DNA of 64,000 bases. Origin: Apostichopus japonicus (lineage: Eukaryota; Echinodermata; Holothuroidea; Aspidochirotida; Stichopodidae). How positions within the stretch are numbered: position 1 is the first letter of the stretch; each line of letters begins with the position of its first letter. The stretch covers positions 317,001 to 381,000 of the forward strand of contig NC_092579.1 of assembly GCF_037975245.1 (NCBI RefSeq). Reading direction: 5' to 3'. The translations under genes and the position numbers were made by a program. The notes under the pieces were generated by a model, which was given only the letters and a program-made list of their open reading frames with translations, searched no databases and was not told where the DNA came from. Shown here in pieces: positions 1-13,000 of the stretch.

Positions 1-1
1 A

Positions 2-115
2 AAGTGGGAAATGACTTTTGAAAGTGAAGCTAAACCAAAGTTTATGAAACTTTCACTTCCAAGAGAATTTATTCAGGAAGTTACTGATAAGCTTCCATGG
101 TCTGAAAGAGGACAT
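2..115 (+). other. Possible exon fragment, unidentified, cut by a hAT insertion
   Basis: One frame is open from base 2 to the TAG formed at the edge of the adjacent transposon, giving about 38 residues of ordinary-looking protein (KWEMTFESEA near the start, KLSLPREFIQEV in the middle). The other two forward frames are stopped early. With the element and one target duplication removed, the same frame continues for about 12 codons to a possible donor after base 832. I do not recognise the protein, and the codon support is too short to be sure that it is an exon. It could equally be unique noncoding DNA. Confidence 0.25.
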
Positions 116-794
116 TAGGGATGCACCGGATATCCGGTCCGGCCGGACTATTCGGCCGGATAGTGAGCAATTATCCGATTCCGGTGCCGGCCGGATATTT
201 TTCAAAATCCGGCCGGATCTTTTTCAAAATCAGGCCTGAATTATTCCTTAAAAATGTGTTGGTATTAACTTAAATCAATATAAACTATTTCCAAAACTTA
301 ATAAAAACATTCAAAGTAAGGAAAAATTAGGTTTAACATATTTAATTTAATTTTCTCAATGGTCTGACTCACTGTTTCTAAAGATCCAATTAAATAATCT
401 TTTTATTCAGTATAAAGTATGAGATTTGTGAAATGTAGCTTCCCGTTTTAAAACAAACTTCATAGGTACAGTAGTACTTATGCAGTATTTTTCCAGCAAA
501 CAAATTTACATACTGTATCAAGCTTGTCAACAATTATATTGTAGTTATTTTATTAAAGAATGTAGATTACACCACTTCAAGTCATATTTTATCTCATAAA
601 TGGGGTCTTAATTTCACCTTTTTTATAGTATGTGTATACCTCACCTAAGATTTGCTCCTTGTTTCATACTTCTACTTCTTATTAATGATTTTCTTTTGTG
701 TAATGAAAAAATCCGGTTCCGGCCGGATTTCATGTACTATCCGGCAAAATCCTGTTCCGGCCGGATCAAAAAATTTGGATCCGGTGCATCCCTA
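116..794. mobile_element. Non-autonomous hAT-like DNA transposon
   Basis: The element is bounded by perfect 16-bp terminal inverted repeats (TAGGGATGCACCGGAT on the left and its reverse complement on the right). The direct repeat GAGGACAT flanks it at 108-115 and 795-802, the 8-bp target duplication expected of hAT transposases. Both subterminal regions are crowded with the palindrome-like motif CCGGCCGGAT, plausible transposase binding sites. No transposase is encoded; the 80-residue open frame at 630-872 crosses the right end and is not a gene. Confidence 0.85.
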
Positions 795-802
795 GAGGAC
801 AT

Positions 803-1360
803 TGTTGTGGCAAACAATACTCAGGTCGGTTTAATTAATATCTGTTACAAATATAACATGTTCAGTGTTTGAATATGATAGTTTTTACATGTCACTTTGC
901 AAAAGTCAGTTGAGCTAGAACATTGAAATATTCTAGTTTCAACGTTATATAGCTAATGGATCAAGTTAGGGTGCTAGGGTGAAGAAAGGAATATTCTAAA
1001 ATGAATTTTTCCTAGACCTTCATATTGTACTTGTCTTTTACATGTATTAAAACAACGGATATGATTCCTTCCTAATTAATTTGAGGTCACATTATGTAAG
1101 TCAATTTCAGCTGCATTTACACTTTAAAGTAGACTGCACCAAAGTACAAGAAATAACTAAAACGACCGTGTAATTAGCAAGATTCTTGTTCGGAAAAATT
1201 TGTAAATATGGATTTGCAAGATGTTAAGACCTTAAAAACTTCAGATGCAGTATGTAAGAATGAAAGAATTTGACAAATGAGTGTCTCATAGTTCCCATTT
1301 GGGGTTAGATTTCTGGTAGATAGAAGTCAAAGAAAGTATACACCTCAAGACAGCTAAAAA
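803..1360. other. Unique sequence, no feature seen
   Basis: AT-rich single-copy sequence between the hAT element and the first satellite array. No convincing reading frame, RNA gene or inverted repeat is visible. Confidence 0.5.
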
Positions 1361-4209
1361 ATCAAGTGACAGAAACAACTGCCATGTCCTTGGAATCAAG
1401 TGACAGAAACAACTGCCATGCCCCTCTAATCAAGTGACAGCAACAACTGCCATGCCCCTCTATAATCAAGTGACAGCAACAACTGCCATGCCCCTCTAAT
1501 CAAGTGACAGCAACAACTGCCATGCTCCTCTCATCAAGTGACAGAAACAACTGCCATGTCCCTCAAATCAGTTTCAGAAACAACTGCCATGCCCCTCTAA
1601 TCAAGTGACAGCAACATCTGCCATGCCCTTGGAATCAAGTGACAGAAACAACTGCCATGTCCTTGGAATCAAGTGACAGAAACAACTGCACTGCCCCTCT
1701 ATAATCAAGTGACAGCAACAACTGCCATGCCCCTCTAATCAAGTGACAGCAACAACTGCCATGCTCCTCTCATCAAGTGACAGAAACAACTGCCATGTCC
1801 CTCAAATCAGTTTCGGAAACAACTGACATGCCCCTCTAATCAAGTGACAGCAACATCTGCCATGCCCTTGGAATCAAGTGACAGAAACAACTGCACTGCC
1901 CCTCTATAATCAAGTGACAGCAACAACTGCCATGCCCCTCTAATCAAGTGACAGCAACAACTGCCATGCTCCTCTCATCAAGTGACAGAAACAACTGCCA
2001 TGTCCCTCAAATCAGTTTCAGAAACAACTGCCATGCCCCTCTAATCAAGTGACAGCAACATCTGCCATGCCCTTGGAATCAAGTGATAGAAACAACTGCC
2101 ATGCCCCTCTATAATCAAGTGACAGAAACAACTGCCATGCCCCTCTAATCAAGTGACAGCAACTGCCATGCCCCTCTCATCAAGTGACAGAAACAACTGC
2201 CATTTCCCTCAAATCAGTTTCAGAAACAACTGCCATGCCCCTCTAATCAAGTGACAGCAACAACTTTCATGCCCTTGGAATCAAGTGACAGAAACAACTG
2301 CCATGCCCCTCTATAATCAAGTGACAGCAACAACTGCCATGCCCTTCTAATCAAGTGACAGCAACAACTGCCATGCTCCTCTCATCAAGTGACAGAAACA
2401 ACTGCCATGTCCCTCAAATCAGTTTCAGAAACAACTGCCATGCCCCTCTAATCAAGTGACAGCAACATCTGCCATGCCCTTGGAATCAAGTGACAGAAAC
2501 AACTGCCATGCCCCTCTATAATCAAGTGACAGAAACAACTGCCATGCCCCTCTAATCAAGTGACAGCAACTGCCATGCCCCTCTCATCAAGTGACAGAAA
2601 CAACTGCCATTTCCCTCAAATCAGTTTCAGAAACAACTGCCATGCCCCTCTAATCAAGTGACAGCAACAACTTTCATGCCCTTGGAATCAAGTGACAGAA
2701 ACAACTGCCATGCCCCTCTCATCAAGTTACAGCAACAACTGCCTTGCCCCTCGAATCAAGTGACAGTAACAACTGCCATGTCCCTCTCGTCAAGAAACAG
2801 CAACAACTGCCATGGCCCTCTTTCAAGTGATAGCAACAACTTTCATGCCCTTGGAATCAAGTGACAGAAACAACTGCCATGCCCCTCTCATCAAGTTACA
2901 GCAACAACTGCCATGCCCCTCGAATCAAGTGACAGCAGCAACTGCCATGCCAATTAAGTGACAGAAACAACTGCCATGTCCCTGGAATCAAGTTTCAGAA
3001 ACAACTGCCTTGCCCCTCGAATCAAGTGACAGTAACAACTGCAATGTCCCTCTCATCAAGTAACAGCAACAACTGCCATGGCCCTCTTTCAAGTGATAGC
3101 AACAACTGCCATGGCCCTCTTTCAAGTGATAGCAACAACTGCCATGCCCCTCCCATCAAGTGACAGCGACAACTGAAATGCCCCTCTAATCAAGTGATAG
3201 CAACAACTGCCATGCCCATCTCATCAAGTTACAGCAACAACTGCCATGCCCCTCGAATCAAGTGACAGCAACAACTGCCATGTCTCTCCCATCAAGTGAC
3301 AGCAACAACTGAAATGCCCCTTGATTCAAGTGACAGCAACTACTGCCATGCCTATCTAATCAAGTGACAGCAACAACTGCAATGCCCTTGGAATCAAGTG
3401 ACAGAAACAACTGCCATGTCCCTGAATCAAGTTTCAGAAAAAACTGCCATGCCCCTTGAATCAAGTGACAGCAATAACTGCCATGTTCCTCTTATCAAGT
3501 GACAGAAACAACTTCCATGCCCCTCTCATCTAGTGAAAGCAACAACTGCCATGCCCCTCCCATCAAGTGACAGCGACAACTGAAATGCCCCTCTAATCAG
3601 GTGACAGCAACAACTGCCATGCCCATCTAATCAAGTGACAGCAACAACTGCAATGCCCTTGGAATCAAGTGACAGAAACAACTGCCATGTCCCTGAATCA
3701 AGTTTCAGAAACAACTGCCAGGCCCTTCTATAATCAAGTGACAGCAACTACTGCTATGCCCCTCAAATCAAGTGACAGAAACAACTGCCATGCCCCTCTC
3801 ATCAAGTGACAGAAACAACTGCCATGTCCCTCAAGTCAGTTTCAGAAACAACTGCCATGCCCCTCTAATCAAGTGACAAACAATTGCCATGCCCCTCTTA
3901 TCAAAATTCAGAAACAACTGCCATGCCCCTCTAATCAAGTGACAGCAACAACTGCCATGCTCTTGGAATCAAGTGACAGAAACAACTGCCATGTCCCTCA
4001 AATCAGTCTCAGAAACAACTGCCATGCCCCTCTAATCAAGTGACAGCAACAACTGCCATGCCCCTCTAATCAAGTGACAGCAACAACTGCCATGCCCCTC
4101 TAATCAAGTGACAGCAACAACTGTCATGTCCCTCTTATCAAGTGACAGAAGCAACTGTCATGCTCCTCTAATCAAGTGACAGAAACAACTGCCATGCTCC
4201 TCTAATCTA
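1361..4209. repeat. 34-bp minisatellite array with higher-order structure
   Basis: About 84 copies of a roughly 34-bp unit reading ATCAAGTGACAGCAACAACT followed by GCCATGCCCCTCTA, with CCTTGGA and CTCCTCTC variants. A marker variant (CCTCAAATCAGTTTCAGAAAC) recurs at about 1563, 1799, 2007, 2212, 2414 and 2616, so blocks of six or seven units have been amplified as higher-order repeats of about 205 bp. Short open frames inside it are by-products. Confidence 0.95.
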
Positions 4210-4324
4210 GGGGTGCTCTCAAAACTATCTCGAAACGGCTCAAAAGTGTCTAACCCTAGCTAAAACACTAGTGATAGTTGGCTAAAAAGCACGTACAACA
4301 TGATAGAGAACAGAAAGTACTCGT

Positions 4325-6736
4325 AGCATTGTTCGTTAAACACCACACATGTATAATGGGATTGTTTGTTAAACACCATGTATGTCTAATGGGCTTTGCT
4401 CCTTAAACACCACGTATGTCTAATGGGGTTGTTCGGTAAGCACTACGTATGTCTAATGGGCTTTGCTCCTTAAACACCATGTATGTCTAATGGGGTTGTT
4501 TGTTAAACACCATGTATGTCTAATGGGCTTTGCTCCTTAAACACCACGTATGTCTAATGGGCATGGGCGGCGATCATGGGGGGGACGGGGGGACATGTCC
4601 CCCCCAATATTTTAGGTGGGGGGGATATAGTATCTAATATCCCCCCCAATATTTGGTGGCATAGTTTTTTTAAGCATATGTTTTGTATTTTTTTTATGAC
4701 ATCGCTAGTAATTTCAAAATAGAAAATGCTTAGATGCAACTTACAAGGCCTGGGAAGTGCCATTTCCAGCGATCTGGGAGGCATTTTCGGCCAAAATTTT
4801 CTTTTGCGCTTCGTGTAAACTAATGGGGGCGATACGCTTAGAAAGTCTGGGTACAAGCTTTGCCCCTCTCTTGGCAAATTCCTCGCAAGGCGCCTGTCTA
4901 ACCGTGTCACAATTTGTTACTATATATATGACCGAAAGTAGTTTTTACTTTTTTTCGAAATGAATAGCTAGACGGACCGCATCCGTAATGAAATTTGGTT
5001 TGCATCTTTGTGTAAGTACGTATATGATCCACATTGATATGGGTTCACCGGGTTTCTATTTGGCCTCTTTCCTACAAGATTTCTAACTGCAGGTGCGTAG
5101 CCAAGGGAGGGGGGATGAAGGGTGGAGACCGCCCTCCCCCTCGAGCATATTTTTTGGGTATTTTTTTTATGATATCAAAGTTTTATAGTAGCCGTTATAA
5201 GAGGTTTTAATATTTGTACACCAATAATTTAACTGTGTCTGAATTTTCGAAAATTCCTAGACCAACATTCTTCATTATATTTCCCTCTACTCGTGCAATT
5301 TTGACCGGTCTGTTAGGGGTTGAGGTTTTTTTTTCTATATTGGTTGTCCATAGATGAAATTTTGTACAACATTATGGGTATGTTTTGAAGTGAATTTATT
5401 ATTCAAATTCTGAACAAATAATGGGCTTAAAACCTTGAAAAGTGGGGCTGATTGTGGGGCGTTACGTAGAATTACCTAAAAAAGCAATGATCCACAGGAG
5501 ATGCAATGAGGTCGAACATGATGTGTGACTGGTGACAATCTTGAAAAAAGGTTATGAATGAAAAAAAAACTATTAGGAAAAACTTTGTTCTCAGGCAAAA
5601 GTGTACATATGGTTGGTCAGTTTCAAGCCCGAGAAGTGCCATTTCCGGTGATCTGGGGGGCTATCAAAACCAGAAATTTTCTTGTACGCTGCGCGCCAAC
5701 CAATGGTGGCGCTCCGCTTTGATAGTAATTCGCCTGCATCCAAGCAAATGTCCCCCCCAATATTTGAAACAGATCGCCGCCCCTGCTAATGGGGTTGTTC
5801 GGTAAGCACTACGTATGTCTAATGGGCTTTGCTCCTTAAACACCATGTATGTCTAATGGGGTTGTTTGTTAAACACCATGTATGTCTAATGGGCTTTGCT
5901 CCTTAAACACCACGTATGTCTAATGGGGTTGTTCGTTAAGCACTACGTATGTCTAATGGGCTTTGCTCCTTAAATACCACTTATATCTAATGGGATTGTT
6001 CGATATGCATGCATGTCAAATTGGGATTGTTTGTTAAGCACTACGAATGTCTTATTCTCTTATATTGGATTTTTCGATAAGCATGCATGTCTAATGGGAT
6101 TGTTTGTTAAGCACTTATATCTAATGGGATTTTTCGATATGCATGCATGTCTAATGGGATTGTTCGTTAAGCACTACGTAATACGTATGTCTTAATCTCT
6201 TATATGGGATTGTTCCTTAAGGATCATGTATGTCTAATGGGATTGTTTGTTAAACACCACGCATGTCTAATGGGGTTGTTCGTTAAACACCACGCATGTC
6301 TAATGGGGTTGTTCGTTAAACACCACGCATGTCTAATGGGGTTGTTCGTTTAACACCATGCATGTCTAATGGGGTTGTTCGTTAAACACCACGCATGTCT
6401 AATGGGGTTGTTCGTTAAACACCACGCATGTCTAATGGGGTTGTTCGTTTAACACCACGCATGTCTAATGGGGTTGTTCGTTAAACACCACGCATGTCTA
6501 ATGGGGTTGTTCGTTAAACACCACGCATGTCTAATGGGGTTGTTCGTTAAACTCCACGCATGTCTAATGGGGTTGTTCGTTAAACACCACGCATGTCTAA
6601 TGGGGTTGTTCGTTAAACACCACGCATGTCTAATGGGGTTGTTCGTTAAACACCATGCATGTCTAATGGGGTTGTTCGTTAAACACCATGCATGTCTAAT
6701 GGGGTTGATCGTTAAACACCATGCATGTCTAATGGC
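4325..6736. repeat. 33-bp minisatellite array split by a transposon
   Basis: A 33-bp unit (GTTAAACACCACGCATGTCT then AATGGGGTTGTTC) occupies 4325-4561 and 5786-6736, about 36 copies. The left part and the start of the right part alternate two unit types (GGGCTTTGCTCC and GGGGTTGTTC). Units at 6240-6736 are more uniform. The 94-residue open frame at 6468-6752 is eight 11-codon repeats of this unit, not a gene. Confidence 0.95.
4562..5785. mobile_element. hAT-like element inserted in the 33-bp satellite
   Basis: The ends are CATGGGCGGCGATC on the left and, reverse complemented, CAGGGGCGGCGATC on the right: 14-bp inverted repeats with one mismatch and a CAGGGG-type hAT terminus. CTAATGGG is present at both junctions (4554-4561 and 5786-5793), an 8-bp duplication; since CTAATGGG also belongs to the satellite unit, the phase of the array is consistent with insertion into one unit. 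No transposase remains. A motif at 5090 (CAGGTGCGTAGCC, then G/C-rich) resembles the end of the related elements at 13.5 and 50.1 kb and suggests nesting. Confidence 0.75.
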
Positions 6737-6898
6737 ACTTCGTATATCTTGATCTTAATGCTTGTCGTATTTCTGAAGCTTTTGCAATTCACAGGGCAAC
6801 TCTGCATTATTAAATATGGAAGGTTTCTTCACATTGGTCCATTTACTACTTAATAGTATGAAAGTATTTAACTGTCAGCTACTGATTATCATTTACAG

Positions 6899-7022
6899 GA
6901 ATTCGAGAGCCTGATGGTTTTTCAGCCTGTCTCCCTCATACTTAAAACAATCTCTACCACAAGGTCTTACCTGAGCAGAAGAGAATACAACGTCACTATA
7001 CTTGATTGCATCATGTCTGCAG
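6899..7022 (+). CDS. TRMT1: TRMT1 exon 1 with two in-frame start codons
   Basis: The acceptor TTTACAG precedes base 6899 and the donor GCAG|GTATGC follows 7022. The first ATG (6914) has C at -3 and G at +4. The second (7013, MSAAIKGG) has A at -3. Both are in the frame used downstream. The 33 residues between them contain several Arg and Lys, many Ser and Thr and only one acidic residue before the second Met region, typical of a mitochondrial presequence. The frame is also open to the acceptor, so a further upstream start in an unseen 5' exon is possible. Confidence 0.8.
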
Positions 7023-10000
7023 GTATGCATTGGAAGTAAACAACAGTGATCAGCACTAAATGATCAACTGATTGCATAGATCAAGACTTATAAATATTAA
7101 GATGTACATTATTTATGCAGTTGCACCAAATACACATAGGCCTTCCTCTGTTCAGTTATTTTTGTGCTGGTATTTTTGTCATTCATATTTGTAAAATTGT
7201 AACAAACCAACAGTTCATTAGTGTTGGTGGCATACAATAATTAGTTTTTGATTTTGATTTTGGAATGAATGCTGTTAATTTGAGTTGCGTGAAGTTGGTA
7301 CATTCCAACCATAAAAGTAAAGTGAGAATTACCTTCCACTTTATATGTTATGAACTTATAGTTCTTAATGAAGAAAACATAACTACCAAAATGAAAAGTT
7401 CTAGCAATGTATCAAAGACAATACTGAGTTCATAATTTATTGTAGTAGCTTTATAGTAGTACTACTATCACATATAAACACAATACTGAGTTTACCATTC
7501 TGGTCTCATTCAAACTCAATATAAAGCTTTATAGTAGTACTATCACATATAAACACAATACTGAGTTTACCATTCTAGTCTCCTTATACTCAATATACAG
7601 CTTTATAGTAGTACTATCACATATAAACACAATACTGAGTTTACCATTCTGGTCTCATTCAAACTCAATATAAAGCTTTATAGTAGTACTATCACATATA
7701 AACACAATACTGAGTTTACCATTCTGGTCTCATTCAAACTCAATATAAAGCTTTATAGTAGTACTATCACATATAAACACAATACTGAGTTTACCATTCT
7801 AGTCTCCTTATACTCAATATACAGCTTTATAGTAGTACTATCACATATAAACACAATACTGAGTTTACCATTCTGGTCTCATTCAAACTCGATACAGCAT
7901 TATAGTAGTACTATCACATATAAACACAATACTGAGTTTACCATTCTGGTCTCATTCAAACTCGATACAGCATTATAGTAGTACTATCACATATAAACAC
8001 AATACTGAGTTTACCATTCTGGTCTCATTCAAACTCGATACAGCTTTATAGTAGTACTACCACATATAAACACAATACTGAGTTCATCATTCTAGTCTCC
8101 TTATAGTCAATATACAGCTTTATAGTAGTACTATCACATATAAACACAATACTGAGTTCATCATTCCAGTCTCATATTCAAACTCAATATAAAGCTTTAT
8201 AGTAGTACTACCACATATAAACACAATACTGAGTTCATCATTCTAGTCTCATTCAAACTCAGTATACAGCTTTATAGTAGTACTACCACATATAAACACA
8301 ATATATACTGAGTTCATCATTCCAGTCTCATATTCAAACTCAATATATAAAGCTTTATAGTAGTACCATCACATATAAACACAATACTGAGTTCATCATT
8401 CCAGTCTTATTCAAACTCAATATAAAGCTTTATAGTAGTACCATCACATATAAACATCATACTGAGTTCATCATTCCAGTCATATTCAAACTCAATATAT
8501 AAAGCTTTATAGTAGTACCATCACATATAAACACAATACTGAGTTCATCATTCCAGTCTTATTCAAACTCAATATAAAGCTTTATAGTAGTACCATCACA
8601 TATAAACACAATACTGAGTTCATCATTCCAGTCTTATTCAAACTCAATATAAAGCTTTATAGTAGTACCATCACATATAAACATCATACTGAGTTCATCA
8701 TTCCAGTCATATTCAAACTCAATATAAAAAGCTTTATAGTAGTACCATCACATATAAACACAATACTGAGTTCATCATTCCAGTCTTATTCAAACTCAAT
8801 ATAAAGCTTTATAGTAGTACCATCACATATAAACACAATATCGAGTTTACCATTCTAGTCTCATTCAAACTCAATATAAAGCTTTATAGAAGTACTACTA
8901 CCACATATAAACACAATACTGAGTTCATCATTCTAGTCTCCTTATACTCAATATACAGCTTTACAGTAGTACTATCACATATAAACACAATACTGAGTTC
9001 ATCATTCTAGTCTCCTTATACTCAATATACAGCTTTACAGTAGTACTATCACATATAAACACAATACTGAGTTCATCATTCTAGTCTCATTCAAACTCAA
9101 TATACAGCTTTATAGTAGTACTATCACATATAAACACAATACTGAGTTCATCATTCTAGTCTCATTCAAACTCAATATACAGCTTTATAGTAGTACTATC
9201 ACATATAAACACAATACTGAGTTCATCATTCTAGTCTCCATTGAACTCAATATACAGCTTTATAGTAGTACTATCACATATAAACACAATACTGAGTTCA
9301 TCATTCTAGTCTCATTCAAACTCAATATACAGCTTTATAGAAGTACTACTACCACATATAAACACAATACTGAGTTCATCATTCTAGTCTCCTTATACTC
9401 AATATACAGCTTTACAGTAGTACTATCACATATAAACACAATACTGAGTCAATCTAGTCTCATTCAAACTCAATATACAGCTTTATAGTAGTACTATCAC
9501 ATATAAACACAATACTGAGTTCATCATTCTAGTCTCCATTGAACTCAATATACAGCTTTATAGTAGTACTACCACATATAAACACAATACTGAGTTCATC
9601 ATTCTAGTCTCATTCAAACTCAATATACAGCTTTATAGTAGTACTATCACATATAAACACAATACTGAGTTCATCATTCTAGTCTCATTCAAACTCAATA
9701 TACAGCTTTATAGTAGTACTATCACATATAAACACAATACTGAGTTCATCATTCTAGTCTCCATTGAACTCAATATACAGCTTTATAGTAGTACTATCAC
9801 ATATAAACACAATACTGAGTTCATCATTCTAGTCTCATTCAAACTCAATATACAGCTTTATAGTAGTACTACTACCACATATAAACACAATACTCACAAC
9901 TGTAATAATTTTATAATTGATTTTATAGATGATTGAGATCAATATCTAGTTTGCGGATTATGTTTACTTCATTTCAGCAATCAAGGGTGGATGTGAAGTT

Positions 10001-13000
10001 GTGAAAGAGGGCAAGGCAGAGGTTCTGTTTACAAGAACGGTATTTTATAACCCTGTACAGGAATTCAATCGTGATCTAAGGTACAGTATAAAAAGGGGTT
10101 TGTCATAAATTTCCTTTCCCACTTTTTAGTAGTAGAAACCATTTGAAAGACAGGTTCAAGTCAGGCTAACAAAAAGGATCCATTATTCTTTAATCAAGAT
10201 ATTCAATTACATGGGATCTAATGTCTGAACATTTTCAGACTGTTACTCTTCGCCTTGACTCATTAAGAATTCCCAGACATTGATGCTTGTTGGACAATCT
10301 TGTGTTGAAAATTATGGAAAATAGTGGTCAGTTGACATCACTATATTGTTTCAATGACATCACTTTTGAAATACTCCTCTCGTATGTTCAATGACTGCAG
10401 TTGACATTTGCTGTTGTGATGTCATTTAAGTTTGGTCCACACAGGTGTTCAGTCCTGTTTTGAAGGACACTATATACTTCAAAACTGGTTTTGCACATGA
10501 AGCGTACTCTTGGCATTTTAACACATCTAGAAAAACTGGAATATATATATATATATATTCTAATATACTATTTCAATTATATATAATACAATTGAAATTT
10601 TAGTGAATTAGAAATTTAGAACAGTTAAAAAACTATATATAAAGTGCTTTTGGTCATTTTGTTTCAGTGTTTCAGTGATCAGAATGTTCACAGAAGAATT
10701 CCTTAATTCAAAAGGCATTAAAGGTAGGCATGCATTGATAAACTTCAGATTGCATATACTGGATTAACTTGTGTTCATTCCAGTTATAACATTTATACAT
10801 ATATGGAGTGACGGTTCTTATTACAAGTGAACAAGACAAGACTGCTGGAACTATTCTAAGTAAATATCCTAACAATGATCTTGCCTTGATTTCTGTTTTT
10901 ATGGTAACTGAAAAATAGGGTTCAAACCCGGCAAACCTCTCCTCTTATTTAACTGATCACAAATGATGTTTTCAGGACCTCCCTTCAAAATATACAAGTT
11001 TACCATTCAAACATCACAGTTACCGCAGCAGTCCACCCCAAATTTAACTAGTCTTTCCTTTTACATATAAAGGCAGATAATGCATAAAATGGGTAGAAAG
11101 GCTGCTTTGGCGATGGGACTCAGCAAATTAGATCTTTGAAATAGCTTGGGTAGTCTAGATAAATTGAATCTTTGATGTCACAACCAGTTTCAGACTTTTC
11201 CAAATTTTAGGTTTTGGTTAATTCACAAATGTCATAATCTCCTCCAACCTTTAAATCAGATAAGAACATATTTTTGCATGCTGTCTTTGTGGTAGTCTGT
11301 GATAAATCAGCGGTATTCTTTTAATCATGATCACAGTGTCCTTTGCTGAAAATATGAAGGAAGTTGAATCCGTACACAAAGAAATGTCTGTAACAGAGGG
11401 TGAGGGTCAGCATGGCCAAGGAGAAAGTACAACGACAGCAGAAGGAGCACCAGAGGAAGAGGATGGTGGATGCGGAGACCCTGCCGTTCATGCAGGGGTG
11501 AAATGTGAGGTACGTCTGATAGAACAGCTGCCAAAAATATCTATAGTAACAGTTAATATGCTCTTCACTGTGAGTTATAGATGTAACATCCAACATAATG
11601 TCTAGTAAGCAATCTGCAGTTTACAAGGCAAATTTTGTAGAACATCCAGGTGATAGTTTGTGGGTGTCCGAAAAAGGTAACAAAATAACAAAGAACAAAT
11701 GTCAATATATACACTGTAAGAGAGATGTGTAGGTTTGGTAAATAGAACACCAACTTTGGGCCATTAAAATTCCCCTTCATGTGGATCATAAGCCTACCAC
11801 TAATCTCCAAAGGGATGGAGAGTAAACCAATTTATCATTCTACCTATCCAGGGGTACTTAGTTATAATGTAATCTGAATTTTGTCGTTGCTGGACAACCA
11901 CTGCAGCTGATTTTGGTTGATTGAACAGAAATGTTGTCATCTTGAGATAGTTGTGTGTAATCCCTTATCTTGAGATAGTTGTGTGTAATCCCTATGTTAG
12001 GAATAGTTGTGTGTAATCCCTATGTTAGGAATAGTTGTGTGTCATCACTATGTTAGGAATAGTTGTGTGTCATGCTTATGTTAGGAATAGTTGTGTGTAA
12101 TCCCTATGTTGAGAATAGTTGTGTGTCATCCCTATGTTGAGAATAGTTGTGTTTCATCCCTATGTTAGGAATAGTTGTGTGTAATCCCTTATGTTAGGAA
12201 TAGTTGTATGTCATGCTTATGTTGAGAATAGTTGTGTGTCATGCTTATGTTGGGAATAGTTGTGTGTAATCCCTATGTTTGGAATAGTTGTGTGTCATCC
12301 CTATGTTAGGAATAGTTGTGTGTCATCCCTATGTTGAGAATAGTTGTGTGTCATCCCTATCTTAGGAATAGATGTGTGTAATCTCTATGTTGGGAATAGT
12401 TGTGTGTAATCCCTTATGTTGGGAATAGTTGTGTGTAATCCCTATGTTAGGAATAGTTGTGTGTAATCCCTTATGTTGGGAATAGTTGTGTGTAATCCCT
12501 ATGTTTGGAATAGTTGTGTGTCATCCCTATGTTAGGAATAGTTGTGTGTCATCCCTATGTTGAGAATAGTTGTGTGTCATCCCTATCTTAGGAATAGATG
12601 TGTGTAATCCCTATGTTGGGAATAGTTGTGTGTAATCCCTTATGTTGGGAATAGTTGTGTGTAATCCCTATGTTAGGAATAGTTGTGTGTAATCCCTTAT
12701 GTTAGGAATAGTTGTGTGTAAACCCTATGTTAGGGATAGTTGTGTGTCATGCTTATGTTGGGAATAGTTGTGTGTAATCCCTTATGTTGGGAATAGTTGT
12801 TTGCAATCCCTATGTTGAGAATAGTTGTGTTTCATCCCTATGTTGAGAATAGTTGTGTGTAATCCCTTATGTTAGGAATAGTTGTATGTCACGCATATGT
12901 TGAGAATAGTTGTGTGTCATGCTTATGTTGGGAATAGTTGTGTGTAATCCCTATGTTGAGAATAGTTGTGTTTCATCCCTATGTTGGGAATAGTTGTGTT

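Noticed and set aside
1361-4209. Regular direct repeats of about 34 bp that might suggest a CRISPR array.
   Set aside because: There are no unique spacers, the units are contiguous, and the window is eukaryotic.
10915-10945. GGGTTCAAACCCGGCAAACC looks like a tRNA T-arm.
   Set aside because: No matching acceptor, D or anticodon arms within 75 bases on either strand.
11327-11605. Whole 92-codon frame as a separate small gene.
   Set aside because: Only 11337-11509 fits, as TRMT1 exon 4; the remainder is intron.
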